64,000 nt of DNA from positions 1,778,001-1,842,000 of the forward strand of contig NZ_CP117835.1 in NCBI RefSeq assembly GCF_029094545.1. The letters are read 5' to 3'. Position 1 is the stretch's first letter, and every line of letters begins with the position of its first letter. Under the pieces are notes generated by a model. It searched no databases, was not told the origin of the DNA, and saw nothing but the letters and a program-made list of their open reading frames with translations. Shown one piece after another: positions 52,645-60,863 of the stretch. The DNA comes from Alkalihalophilus pseudofirmus. Its GTDB lineage: Bacteria; Bacillota; Bacilli; Bacillales; Bacillaceae_D. A program made the translations under genes and the position numbers.

Positions 52645-53173
52645 TCACTGCACCCCCTGCTTGCCTTCTGAGTCTTTTTAACCCCTCTGCCACTCTTGAT
52701 TTGACGGTACCTACTGGAGCATTTGTGATCTTGGCAATCGTTTGATAATCCAGATCATGAAAGTACTTTAGTTCAATTGCTTCTCTTTGATGTTCATTGA
52801 TATGGCTTAATAATTCTTGAATATCAAGCTGCTGTTCAATTTGGAAATAGGAATGTTGAATTTCTGCAGCTTGATCCTCTGCCTCTTGCCAATCATCTAT
52901 CAATACCATTTTCTTTCTCTTTGTTAGTGATGTTTTACAATGATTAACTAATATGGTTTTACTCCAACTGTAGAAAGTCTCGTTTTTCTGAAGTTGTTCA
53001 ATCTTCTCATAAAGAATAACAATCATTGCATCCATTGCATCCATTGCATCATGCTCATTCCCCATATAAGAGTATGCGAGGCGGTAGAAATCATCTTTTC
53101 TGGCCATAATTAATTGAACTAATGCTTCCTTATTACCTTTTTTTGCTTTTGCTACAAGTTTCTTAACATCCAT
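52637..53173 (-). CDS. ECF-type RNA polymerase sigma factor
   Basis: 178 residues. Region 2 is ALVQLIMARKDDFYRLAYSY and ILYEKIEQLQKNETFYSWSK, with a triplicated Asp-Ala-Met (DAMDAMDAM) where other ECF factors have DAEDAVQDAF. Region 4 is EHQREAIELKYFHDLDYQTI with GTVKSRVAEGLKRLRRQAGG. ATG behind GAGAGAGG. It is coupled to the DUF4179 anti-sigma gene and preceded by an ECF-type promoter. Confidence 0.88.
   Translation of the reverse strand: MDVKKLVAKAKKGNKEALVQLIMARKDDFYRLAYSYMGNEHDAMDAMDAMIVILYEKIEQLQKNETFYSWSKTILVNHCKTSLTKRKKMVLIDDWQEAEDQAAEIQHSYFQIEQQLDIQELLSHINEHQREAIELKYFHDLDYQTIAKITNAPVGTVKSRVAEGLKRLRRQAGGAVNE
53025..53051 (-). repeat. Three tandem 9-bp copies inside the ECF sigma gene
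   Basis: ATTGCATCC, ATTGCATCC, ATTGCATCA in direct succession, encoding the repeated Asp-Ala-Met in region 2 of the sigma factor. In-frame gain or loss of copies would change the protein by three residues without breaking it. Confidence 0.85.
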
Positions 53174-53196
53174 TCCTTCACCTCTCTCACTACTAT

Positions 53197-53222
53197 GACT
53201 CGCACAGCAGGTAAAAAGTTCA
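53197..53222 (-). promoter_or_regulatory. ECF-type promoter of the sigma/DUF4179 operon
   Basis: Minus strand TGAAC-TTTTT and, 16 bases after AAC, CGAGTC. The AAC-type -35 and CG-rich -10 fit ECF promoters and resemble the one before the other sigma gene in this window. Confidence 0.5.
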
Positions 53223-53247
53223 TTTTTTTCTAAAAAAATTTCAACAT

Positions 53248-53276
53248 AAAAAGCCCTTCATACGTGAAGGGCTGAT
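53248..53276 (-). terminator. Terminator of the 154-residue protein gene
   Basis: Stem AGCCCTTCA / TGAAGGGCT with a four-base loop and a T5 exit on the minus strand, just after the stop at 53279. Confidence 0.87.
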
Positions 53277-53278
53277 CA

Positions 53279-53743
53279 TTATTCGATTTCTTCCCACACA
53301 ATTTCGATTCCCCATTTTGAAGCGAGCTTTTCTAACTCTTCTTCATAATGAAGATAGCTTTCGTCAGCCGCAACAAACAATTCATCTGAATCCTCATTGC
53401 CTAAAAGCCAGCTCTCATTTGCTTCTATTAATAGCTTAAATGCTTGCGGCAGCATCGCATGTACGTTAAGAAGCTCTTCATTTGAATAGTTGTTTCGTAG
53501 TTCCTCCGATTGAGAGACTAATTGTTCGAGTGAGGGGATCAGCTTCTCTTCAGTGAAAAGAGCTAATTCTTCTGGATCATCAATGTCCATTTCCTCTTGT
53601 ATCAGCATCAGATATTCATCTGTAATTCCTTCTGTTTCTTCTAAATAGGTGGTCATCAGAGCAGTGTTGCCAAAGAATGTTTGATAAAGAACATATCCTC
53701 CAATTAAAACCATGATAACCGTCCCAATGCTCTTTTTGTTCAA
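53279..53743 (-). CDS. Single-span membrane protein of unknown function (154 residues)
   Basis: N-terminal signal anchor MNKKSIGTVIMVLIGGYVLY followed by an acidic, helical extracellular domain (EETEGITDEYLMLIQEEMDI, EEKLIPSLEQLVSQSEEL). TTG start behind AGGGGA. It has its own terminator. No family recognised; it lies directly upstream of the ECF sigma promoter on the same strand but is separated by the terminator. Confidence 0.65.
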   Translation of the reverse strand: MNKKSIGTVIMVLIGGYVLYQTFFGNTALMTTYLEETEGITDEYLMLIQEEMDIDDPEELALFTEEKLIPSLEQLVSQSEELRNNYSNEELLNVHAMLPQAFKLLIEANESWLLGNEDSDELFVAADESYLHYEEELEKLASKWGIEIVWEEIE

Positions 53744-53840
53744 CTTGCTATCCCCTAACTACGTAAAGTGATTACTGCTTCACTCATTATAATGTGTCAG
53801 GAAGAATTTGTAATAGGGTGAATGGCCTATTTATTGTAAG

Positions 53841-54398
53841 TTACAGTAAACGTTCAAACAGCTTCGGATACCGAAAGACTAAACCGTTGGTATCAACACT
53901 TAATGTTTGTTCGAATCTTTTCCCACATTGATAGTGGAAATATCGTAAGCATCCATCTTGGTATAGGAATTTATAGGATTGTGGAATTTTTTTGATTTCA
54001 AGAGTAGGAAGGGAAATATAAACGACATCGATAAAGTTGTGATCACTTAATTTCCAGCTTAAGCGATTTATAGGCAAGGAATTAGAAAAGGGAGAGTTTG
54101 AAATGTCTATATCAATGGCACCTTTTAGCTTTTGTATAGAATTACCAGCTACATTAAACCAATTACCTTCACCGTCTGTACTTAGAATTAATTTATAGTA
54201 GTCATCCACACAGATCTCAACATTCCTTGTAATCCATTTTTCATCAAATTTAATAAAATAGTTGACCACATGGGCTTGTGCAGGGGATGTTGTTTCATAG
54301 ATTATTGTGCCTTGGGCAGTTAACTCCGCATCTCCAGATGTTAATAAACAGCATTCAAAACCAAATTGTTTTACGTGCTTCCACATCACTTTTTCCAT
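53841..54398 (-). CDS. Putative glycolipid-binding family protein
   Basis: 185 residues. The C-terminal QTLSVDTNGLVFRYPKLFER and the central DGEGNWF, GAIDIDISNSPFSNSLPINR blocks match the putative glycolipid-binding family (PF06475). The family has a beta-barrel fold and no confirmed cellular role. ATG behind GAGAGGAG. It is a single gene with no clear terminator visible. Confidence 0.75.
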   Translation of the reverse strand: MEKVMWKHVKQFGFECCLLTSGDAELTAQGTIIYETTSPAQAHVVNYFIKFDEKWITRNVEICVDDYYKLILSTDGEGNWFNVAGNSIQKLKGAIDIDISNSPFSNSLPINRLSWKLSDHNFIDVVYISLPTLEIKKIPQSYKFLYQDGCLRYFHYQCGKRFEQTLSVDTNGLVFRYPKLFERLL

Positions 54399-54623
54399 GG
54401 TTAGTCTCCTCTCAATTTTAAAACATACTTTGGAGAACTAAAACCGCTAATAGTATTAAGGAAGGGAGATGCTGGTATGAAGCTGATCTGCTAGGCTCTA
54501 TCACTATTCCTACAAACCTTAACGATTAAAGGTGTTATATCTTTTTACATGTGCTAAATTCTACTTCTTTCCTACATATTCTACCAAAAGTAACAATATA
54601 CCTTTTTAAAAAATGAATTTTTC

Positions 54624-55166
54624 TTATCTGTTTTTATCAATTAGATGCTGGATTGTCTGCAAATGACTGCCATCACTAGTTATTTCATATTGATCAAAAT
54701 GACTATCATTCATATAATAAGTAGTAGTCTTTGTCTGATATTGTCTATCCCCTATTTCATTTGTTATCACAAAAGTGATTGAGTATTTCAGAGGGTGCTC
54801 GTTATGGCGGGCTTCTTTTAATGTCATTTGATTTAAATCAGATAAGATTTTCTCGATTACGTCCTTTTCTAATACGGTAAGGCTCACTTCTTTATCATGA
54901 TTGTCACCGGCCGTACCATAGGCGGCAAGTTCAATTTTTTCAATCGTAGAATTCTGGTTCATATGATTTGAAAATTCAGAAGTGAAGCTAGTGTAAGGAG
55001 CTTGAATGACAAAAATTATTCCGCTTAAGACTATGAGCCCTACTATTGTAGCTAATAGATATTGACTCTTAATAAACAAGCTGAATAAGGCAGTTAAACC
55101 CAAAACAGCTGCAGCTGCTAATATAAATGGAAATAGAGTCCAAGTGAGGTCAAAGAACAGATTCAT
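54624..55166 (-). CDS. Membrane protein of unknown function (180 residues)
   Basis: Two hydrophobic segments at the N-terminus (about 8-30 and 35-54), then a soluble beta-rich domain (EVSLTVLEKDVIEKILSDLN, YSITFVITNEIGDRQYQTKT) that looks extracytoplasmic. ATG behind AGGAGGT. It stands alone; no family was recognised. Confidence 0.65.
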   Translation of the reverse strand: MNLFFDLTWTLFPFILAAAAVLGLTALFSLFIKSQYLLATIVGLIVLSGIIFVIQAPYTSFTSEFSNHMNQNSTIEKIELAAYGTAGDNHDKEVSLTVLEKDVIEKILSDLNQMTLKEARHNEHPLKYSITFVITNEIGDRQYQTKTTTYYMNDSHFDQYEITSDGSHLQTIQHLIDKNR

Positions 55167-55203
55167 AAGTCACACCTCCTATTTTTATTAAAACTTTCAG
55201 CTC

Positions 55204-55241
55204 AAAAAAAGACGACAAACATGTATGATTGTCGTCTTCAT
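55204..55241 (-). terminator. Terminator of the symporter operon
   Basis: Stem AAGACGACAA / TTGTCGTCTT on the minus strand followed by T7. It lies about 80 bases after the small membrane subunit gene. Confidence 0.85.
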
Positions 55242-55321
55242 TTCTCTTTAATTTTATAGGATATGCATGCACCTTTCAAATATTTCCTGCTTCATTTTTG
55301 TAAGATATCAAAATACATTTA

Positions 55322-55564
55322 TTAAACATTTTCAGATCGCTTTTTCTCTAAAAAATATTCAACCCATGGACGAACGGCGGTATATATGCCGGCGGTTACT
55401 AACCAGATAAATGCAAGATAGGTCCAGCCTTGAAAGAATTGCAGGCTATAATTATAACCTGTTACAAACATCACTCCCGGAAAAGCAAATATGAGTATAA
55501 ATGTTAACGCTAAAGCCCAGCGAGTACACAGCTTTGCATCTTTAATCAGCTGCTTATCATTCAT
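55322..55564 (-). CDS. Small membrane partner of the sodium:solute symporter
   Basis: 80 residues with two hydrophobic segments (about 15-36 and 45-66) and charged ends. It starts three bases after the symporter stop, with its ribosome-binding site AAGGAGG inside the end of that gene. Two-span proteins of this size are commonly encoded beside SSS transporters (for example DUF485/DUF997-like subunits). The exact family is uncertain. Confidence 0.68.
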   Translation of the reverse strand: MNDKQLIKDAKLCTRWALALTFILIFAFPGVMFVTGYNYSLQFFQGWTYLAFIWLVTAGIYTAVRPWVEYFLEKKRSENV

Positions 55565-55567
55565 TTC

Positions 55568-57112
55568 TTACACAACCTCCTTCTTAGCAACCACAATTAA
55601 TTCTTCTTGTTCATCATCAAAGCTTTTGAAAGAATCTTTCATTGCTTCAAAGTCAAATTGTTCATTGGACATAAGCGCATGGCCGATTGAAATGACACCG
55701 CTGACGATAAAGACAGTCAGGTTGCCGAACAGCATAGAATGAAGATGCCCAAGTGATTCAACATTTATTGCCCCATGCATGACATATGCAGAAACATTCC
55801 AGACAGTCACTCCTGAGACCATACCGAGTAATGCCCCCCAGAAGCAGCCATTATTTGTTGCTCGCTTCCACAATAGGCCGATCGTTAATGGAATGACGGC
55901 ACCACTAACAAAGATTCCCATTGCCATATAGACAAAACCAAGGCCTATACCGATACTAAATAGCAATACAGAAAAGACACCCATCGCTAAACCGAAACTT
56001 AACGTAACGATGCGAGATACTTTTAATGTTTTTGCACTGCTTGCTAACGGGTTTATTGATTTACGGTAAATATCTGTGACAATAATATTTGTAATGGCTG
56101 TTAATTCAGCAGCTCCTGTTGACATGACAGCCATAAACAGCATCACTAAAAATAAAATCGAACCAACTGTTCCCAGTACATGAGCTGCCATTAATGGTGC
56201 TGATGCATCCGGGTCTCCTACATTTAAACCTAAACCGGCAGCGGTTACACCGAGGAATGTAGCGATAGCAAAAGGAATGGAAAACCAAGCAATCCCACCG
56301 TAAATGTATGCTTTAGAAGCAGCACTGTCCTTACTTGCAATCGCTCGCTGCCAGTAAGATTGATCAACAAACACTGTTCCGAAGTTTCCTATAATGTTTA
56401 TCATTCCAAATAATAAACCCGGAATCGAACCCATTGTCAGCATTTGCTGTGATTCAGGAAGAGAACGTAACCCCTCATATACGGTTTGAACACCGAATTG
56501 CATATAAACTGCAGCAGCAAAAATCGTTAAGATAACAAAAATCATGACTGTGTTTAAATAATCGGCAATAAATGAAGCTTTCAAGCCGCCAATCATTGTA
56601 TAAATGGTGAAGGTTAAAGGAATTAAAAAGGCCGCTATGTAAATATTCATTCCAGTTAATGAGTTAAGAGCGATCGCCCCTCCTAAAATAACCATGGATG
56701 TTACAATTATGTTGGTCATTAAGGCAAAAACCATCATCAATTTATGATTTTTCTTGTCAAAGCGTTTTCCGATAAATTCAAGAAACGTGTGAGCTTTAGG
56801 CGCTTTCCGTTTTAAGTGAATCGCAACGATGGCAAATAACAATACTTGAATACAAGCACCAGCTGCATACCAATAAGGACCGCTGATTCCGTACTGAAAA
56901 CCTGTCGAAGAGGACATCATTAATGTGGCTGCCCATGTCCAAGCGGCAATAATAGATGCGCTTGCCAGCCCTACACCAACATTTCTACCTGCCGTGCTGA
57001 ATTGTTCCGCTGTCATAGCTGTTTTTCGTCTGCGCTGCATTACAATGGTCAAGATGGTAAAGAAACTGCCGAAAATGAATAAAATCAAATACCCCGTGGA
57101 CGTTGATAGCAT
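55568..57112 (-). CDS. Sodium:solute symporter (SSS family), possibly urea/DUR3-like
   Basis: 514 residues, about thirteen membrane spans. YTMIGGLKASFIADYLNTVM (about 183-202) is the SSS signature in the form seen in DUR3-like urea transporters, and TAGRNVGVGLASASIIAAWTW lies in the first-repeat substrate region. Urea is a possible substrate, which would be interesting beside a urea-releasing ureohydrolase elsewhere in the window, but other small solutes cannot be excluded. ATG 57112 behind GGAGGAG. It is in an operon with the small membrane gene. Confidence 0.82.
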   Translation of the reverse strand: MLSTSTGYLILFIFGSFFTILTIVMQRRRKTAMTAEQFSTAGRNVGVGLASASIIAAWTWAATLMMSSSTGFQYGISGPYWYAAGACIQVLLFAIVAIHLKRKAPKAHTFLEFIGKRFDKKNHKLMMVFALMTNIIVTSMVILGGAIALNSLTGMNIYIAAFLIPLTFTIYTMIGGLKASFIADYLNTVMIFVILTIFAAAVYMQFGVQTVYEGLRSLPESQQMLTMGSIPGLLFGMINIIGNFGTVFVDQSYWQRAIASKDSAASKAYIYGGIAWFSIPFAIATFLGVTAAGLGLNVGDPDASAPLMAAHVLGTVGSILFLVMLFMAVMSTGAAELTAITNIIVTDIYRKSINPLASSAKTLKVSRIVTLSFGLAMGVFSVLLFSIGIGLGFVYMAMGIFVSGAVIPLTIGLLWKRATNNGCFWGALLGMVSGVTVWNVSAYVMHGAINVESLGHLHSMLFGNLTVFIVSGVISIGHALMSNEQFDFEAMKDSFKSFDDEQEELIVVAKKEVV

Positions 57113-57264
57113 AAAACTCTCCTCCAATTTTTTAAATCGTCATACCTCTCTTTAAAATGTCTGATAATTTAAAATACTTCTAATGTTGTTTAGTATACGA
57201 ACGATTAGAAGTTTATTCAAATGATGTGTTAGGTTTCATAACATGGTTTTTTTGGTGCTAATAA

Positions 57265-57302
57265 AAATAACGGTGCTAGAATAGAATTCAGCACCGTTAC
57301 GT
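57265..57302 (-). terminator. Terminator of the 75-residue membrane protein gene
   Basis: Stem AACGGTGCT / AGCACCGTT on the minus strand with a T5 exit (ATTTTTATTAG). Confidence 0.82.
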
Positions 57303-57365
57303 TTCATAAATCCTTATTCAATTATGACTCCCTGATATCGAAAAACTTGTTGTATGTATACATTT

Positions 57366-57593
57366 CTAGGACAAATAATCTTTAAAACGATCCATGTTTA
57401 TATAGAAAACAACAGATAATATAAGGAAAAAGATCGGAGAACCTAAAAGCACAAGAAAAAAGATATTTAGCCCCGATGGAAGCCCCGCCCCTTGAGACAT
57501 AAAGGAAAGAAGGATATTTTCCCCAACAAGCACAATGATACAAATGAGCATGGTTGTTAGAAAAGCAGCAAATACCGATTGAATCAATTTCAT
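57366..57593 (-). CDS. Small membrane protein (75 residues)
   Basis: Two hydrophobic segments (about 5-30 and 42-66) linked by SQGAGLPSGLN. ATG behind AAAGGAC with a following terminator. No family recognised. It is monocistronic, between the symporter operon and the Sda-like gene. Confidence 0.62.
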   Translation of the reverse strand: MKLIQSVFAAFLTTMLICIIVLVGENILLSFMSQGAGLPSGLNIFFLVLLGSPIFFLILSVVFYINMDRFKDYLS

Positions 57594-57752
57594 GTAAAAC
57601 GTCCTTTCGAGTTAAACAGGGACATGCATCCAATATTCTATAAAAAAACATTTTAATGTCCTTATTCATCATTACTTTAACCTTAACAAAAAAACATAAA
57701 ATACAATAGAGGTTTTACTTACCGCTCTTTATCTCTTAAGACATTACATAAA

Positions 57753-57806
57753 TAAAACCCTTAAGCACGCTGGAGATTTAACCTGTTTAGCGTGCAAGGG
57801 TTTAAT
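57753..57806 (-). terminator. Terminator of the winged-helix/Sda unit
   Basis: Long stem AAACCCTT-GCACGCT / AGCGTGC-TTAAGGGTTT (two bulged bases) and TTTTATTTAT exit on the minus strand, 70 bases after the Sda-like gene. Confidence 0.8.
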
Positions 57807-57875
57807 TGATTTGACGAGTTTTGTAGCAGAAATATAAAGGTGTATGCTTTCGAAGTTTCTTAGACTGCGGCTCTT

Positions 57876-58043
57876 TTACTTCCAGTCATCTTTATGAATT
57901 CCACGTATTTCAAGTTCCTCTTCTAATAAGGAGATAAATGTATGATCAAGACCTTTTTTCAGGGACATATGATGTGCTTCTAATAAGAAGTCATCACTGA
58001 AATTTTCAAAAAACCTTCTTGAATACTCTTCATTATTAAACAT
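57876..58043 (-). CDS. Sda-like sporulation checkpoint protein
   Basis: 55 residues. FSDDFLLEAHHMSLKKGLDH followed by FISLLEEELEIRGI matches Sda, the helical-hairpin inhibitor of the sporulation histidine kinases KinA/KinB (pattern LSDxLLxEoYxxAxxxxLxxxFIxLxxxEIxRR). I place the start at ATG 58043 with GGAG nine bases upstream; an in-frame TTG at 58058 sits too close to the ribosome-binding site. Relative to B. subtilis Sda (46 residues) it has a short N-terminal extension. It follows a winged-helix gene by 28 bases. Confidence 0.75.
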   Translation of the reverse strand: MFNNEEYSRRFFENFSDDFLLEAHHMSLKKGLDHTFISLLEEELEIRGIHKDDWK

Positions 58044-58071
58044 GTATGTTAGCTCCAACTCCCTTGTAACC

Positions 58072-58794
58072 CTAGATATACTGAAGATTCTTGGTGCTTG
58101 GCCATTTTATGATATGTTCAAATAATTGTACGAGTTCTTGCAGATGATGAATTCCGTTCTCTATTTCCTTATAAGCTGCTGTTCTATAGGTGCTCCAAGC
58201 AATGGTTTTAGCTTGATTGTAAACAAATGAAGCAGCGGAAGCTCCTTCTATTCGATTGATATACTCTTTTTCTTCTAATATAAGCACATATCTTTTTACT
58301 GTAGGGGTAGTGGTATGAAATCCATACAGCCTTTTAATTTTCTTTTCAATTTCCGTGATCTTTAACGGAATGTCTTCATTTTTAAAGATCAGTAAAATAT
58401 AAAAAGGAATAACATGAGCATAATTAAGATATTGAGACATAAATGCATAATTCGTAAGCTTACTTACCCTGGCACGTTTTGATTCGAGTAAAGGCTTGAG
58501 GGTATGAATATGCCTTCTCACTTCTTCGATCCAATCAGTGGCCTGAGTTATAAGATAATTACGGCCTATGGGAGTTAGTCGATAGGATTGATTTCCTGAT
58601 GAAGTCCCATAGGCTGGTTCTATGTACCCTTGATTTAATAACGATATATAACAGGACTTTTCAATTTTAGGTGAAGGCGGCTGTAGAAATGTGGATGAAC
58701 TATTCTGATACAAATTTACGTAAAAAGTGGATCCAAAGGCAACTTTAGCTAGGATAAAGTATCTTTGAAGCCTTCTTATTTGTAAATTTTCCAT
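58072..58794 (-). CDS. Putative transcriptional regulator with two winged-helix segments
   Basis: 240 residues. Residues about 45-85 (ISLLNQGYIEPAYGTSSGNQ, then SYRLTPIGRNYLI) form a wing typical of PadR/MarR-type winged helices. A second similar segment occurs around 165-205 (TPTVKRYVLILEEKEYINRI). The rest is helical. No exact family was recognised. ATG behind GAGAGGGG. It forms a two-gene unit with the Sda-like gene, so it may link a signal to sporulation; this is inference. Confidence 0.58.
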   Translation of the reverse strand: MENLQIRRLQRYFILAKVAFGSTFYVNLYQNSSSTFLQPPSPKIEKSCYISLLNQGYIEPAYGTSSGNQSYRLTPIGRNYLITQATDWIEEVRRHIHTLKPLLESKRARVSKLTNYAFMSQYLNYAHVIPFYILLIFKNEDIPLKITEIEKKIKRLYGFHTTTPTVKRYVLILEEKEYINRIEGASAASFVYNQAKTIAWSTYRTAAYKEIENGIHHLQELVQLFEHIIKWPSTKNLQYI

Positions 58795-59160
58795 ATACTT
58801 GACCCCTCTCCTAATTTAATCATTAAATGACAGTAATGATGATTATACCTCAGGAAGCTTACTATTTATCTACCCAAATTCAAGTGAAGTAAACCCATTA
58901 AAACCATCTTTTTCCAAATCTATTCGAATTTTCAGTTTATAGATGTATCTTATAAAAGCATTTCTACCATGTCTATACAATTGGTGTCCATTTCAGCTCC
59001 GAAATTCGACCTTTCAAACAACGTTTACTCCTTTTTATACGGCTTTTTCCCCATTCCAGCTAATAACGATAATGGGCCTGATTCTTATCGTTCTATCCAT
59101 TCAATTGAAGTAATTTAGCTGATATTGGGAATACTATGGGTAGGAATGGAGGGAATTAAA
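58795..59160. other. Divergent intergenic region before the DUF3231 gene
   Basis: About 365 bases between divergent genes, AT-rich, without a convincing coding frame. It contains a perfect 8-bp inverted repeat AACGATAA (59065-59072) / TTATCGTT (59085-59092) about 70 bases before the GTG start of the next gene, a possible operator. No standard promoter pair was assigned. Confidence 0.4.
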
Positions 59161-60180
59161 GTGAAGAATGATAAAGAACTTAGGTTAACTTCTTCTGAGT
59201 TAATGAACTTGTGGACACAATATTTAAATGATTCAGCTGCCTCCCAAGTTCTGCGTTATTACTTGAAACATGTAGAGGATGAAGAAGTAAAGAATGTACT
59301 TACAAAGGCGTTAAAAAGTACCACATCTCACGTAGAGTTTATTGGGAAGCTATATAAAAAAGAAGGTATTGCTAAGCCTATAGGTTTTTCTGAAAACGAT
59401 ATCGTAATGGGTGCACCTAGATTGTTTTCAGATACATTTTATATTTATTACCTTCTACATCTTTCCACATTAGGAATGGCTGCTGGCGGGGTTGTCATAA
59501 GCACTTCTAGCCGTACAGACATTGTAGAATTTTTCAGGAAAGTAACTCAGGATGCAGAGGATCTTCACTGTTTAATTAAAGAAGTGACTAAAGCAAAAGG
59601 TATACATAACAGGCCTCCATACATCCCGTATCCTAAAGAAGCTGTGATGGTAGAGGATCAAGATTATTTAGGAAGCATGTTCGGTAAACAAAGGCCTATT
59701 AATACAATTGAATTAACTCACATCTTTACGAATATACAAACGAATACAATAGGTAAGACTTTAATGATTGGGTTCTCCCAGGTTTGTCATTCTGATAAAT
59801 TACGCAGCTATATTTTACGTGGGAAAGACATTGCTAATAAGCAGGTAGCCATTTTTAGAAAGCTGCTTGAAACAAATGATATTCCTGTTCCAAGTCCGTG
59901 GGATTCTGCTGTAACTGAATCAACAGTTGCCCCTTTCTCTGATAAACTAATGCTGTTTCACATTACGGCGATGTCCGCTGCAGGTATAGGTAATTACGGG
60001 GCAGCAATGGCTGCTAGTCCTAGAAAAGATATTGGTCTCAAATACGCTAGGTTATTAATGGAAATCTCTCTCTATGCAGAGGACGGTGCCAATTTAATGA
60101 TTGAAAATGGCTGGTTAGAACAACCCCCACAAGTACCAGACCGCAATGAATTGGCTAGTAAGTCAAAAGGGTATGAATAA
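59161..60180 (+). CDS. DUF3231 family protein
   Basis: 339 residues made of two related halves (about 10-165 and 180-325), each a four-helix ferritin-like unit: ELMNLWTQYLNDSAASQVLR in the first, ELTHIFTNIQTNTIGKTLMI in the second, each followed by a conserved GIGxxG/GMAAGG turn. This is the DUF3231 architecture found only in spore formers and often linked to the coat or spore; the function is unknown. GTG 59161 behind GGAGGGA. Confidence 0.8.
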   Translation: MKNDKELRLTSSELMNLWTQYLNDSAASQVLRYYLKHVEDEEVKNVLTKALKSTTSHVEFIGKLYKKEGIAKPIGFSENDIVMGAPRLFSDTFYIYYLLHLSTLGMAAGGVVISTSSRTDIVEFFRKVTQDAEDLHCLIKEVTKAKGIHNRPPYIPYPKEAVMVEDQDYLGSMFGKQRPINTIELTHIFTNIQTNTIGKTLMIGFSQVCHSDKLRSYILRGKDIANKQVAIFRKLLETNDIPVPSPWDSAVTESTVAPFSDKLMLFHITAMSAAGIGNYGAAMAASPRKDIGLKYARLLMEISLYAEDGANLMIENGWLEQPPQVPDRNELASKSKGYE

Positions 60181-60643
60181 AAAAGTAGAAGCGGTTGCCT
60201 GGAGTTTGTTTTTTCCGGGTCTTGCTCAAATAACAGTGACAAAAAGGTTAGGAAAAGGAGTCTTTTTCTTTTTACTTGCCCTGCTCATTAATACAAATGC
60301 TAGAATTAATGAAATCGTCATTCTAAGTCTTAAAGGTGAGACGCAAATGGCTGTTGGGGTGACAGACTATCAGTGGCTCTTGTTTTACTCCTGCTTATAT
60401 TTTTTTGCTTTATGGGATGGGTATCGTGAATGCGGGGGAATAAATGAACAGTATGCTTTTATTCCTTTTGTATTTTCGGGGTATATGACGACGATCGGCA
60501 TTGTTTTCTCTCCAAGTATACATCTATCAGGCTTTTTATTAGGTCCGTTATGGCTCCCTGTTATTGTAGCGGTCATTAGTTTTTTGATAGGAATGTTGCT
60601 GCGCACTATTGTATTGAGGTTACTTAAGAAACGGCCGGGTTAA
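60173..60643 (+). CDS. Four-span membrane protein of unknown function
   Basis: 156 residues with hydrophobic segments near 8-22, 30-48, 75-90 and 105-145; GLAQITVTKRLGKGVFFFLL recalls TM2-like/DUF5683 proteins. I chose ATG 60173, which overlaps the DUF3231 stop by eight bases, over an ATG nine codons earlier; neither has a strong ribosome-binding site, so translation is probably coupled to the upstream gene. A GC-rich hairpin at 60632-60656 without T run follows. Confidence 0.65.
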   Translation: MNKKVEAVAWSLFFPGLAQITVTKRLGKGVFFFLLALLINTNARINEIVILSLKGETQMAVGVTDYQWLLFYSCLYFFALWDGYRECGGINEQYAFIPFVFSGYMTTIGIVFSPSIHLSGFLLGPLWLPVIVAVISFLIGMLLRTIVLRLLKKRPG

Positions 60644-60677
60644 ATTTCCGGCCGTCACTATATAATGTTCTGTCCTT

Positions 60678-60839
60678 CTATTGCTCAAAATTCTTCTTTT
60701 CATATGTAAGGATAAAGTAGTCAAACCTCATAGCGATATAGATCAGTACCATTGCACTTATTCCTTGCCACATCCCGCCAAAAAATATGCCAATGAGAGC
60801 GCCTATTAGAATATAAGAGGTTAATTGTTTACCTAGCAT
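60678..60839 (-). CDS. Small membrane protein (53 residues)
   Basis: A short frame starting MLGKQLTSYILIGALIGIFF, then GGMWQGISAMVLIYIAMRF and a charged tail ending EKKNFEQ. Two hydrophobic segments. A perfect GAGGAGG six bases before the ATG and a position 24 bases after the preceding gene on the same strand support it as the last gene of the operon. No family recognised. Confidence 0.68.
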   Translation of the reverse strand: MLGKQLTSYILIGALIGIFFGGMWQGISAMVLIYIAMRFDYFILTYEKKNFEQ

Positions 60840-60863
60840 CAAGAGCCTCCTCTTTCCACAAGC

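Noticed and set aside
60632-60656. GC-rich hairpin ACGGCCGG/CCGGCCGT after the four-span membrane protein gene
   Set aside because: There is no T run on either side, so it was not called as an intrinsic terminator, although it may pause polymerase.
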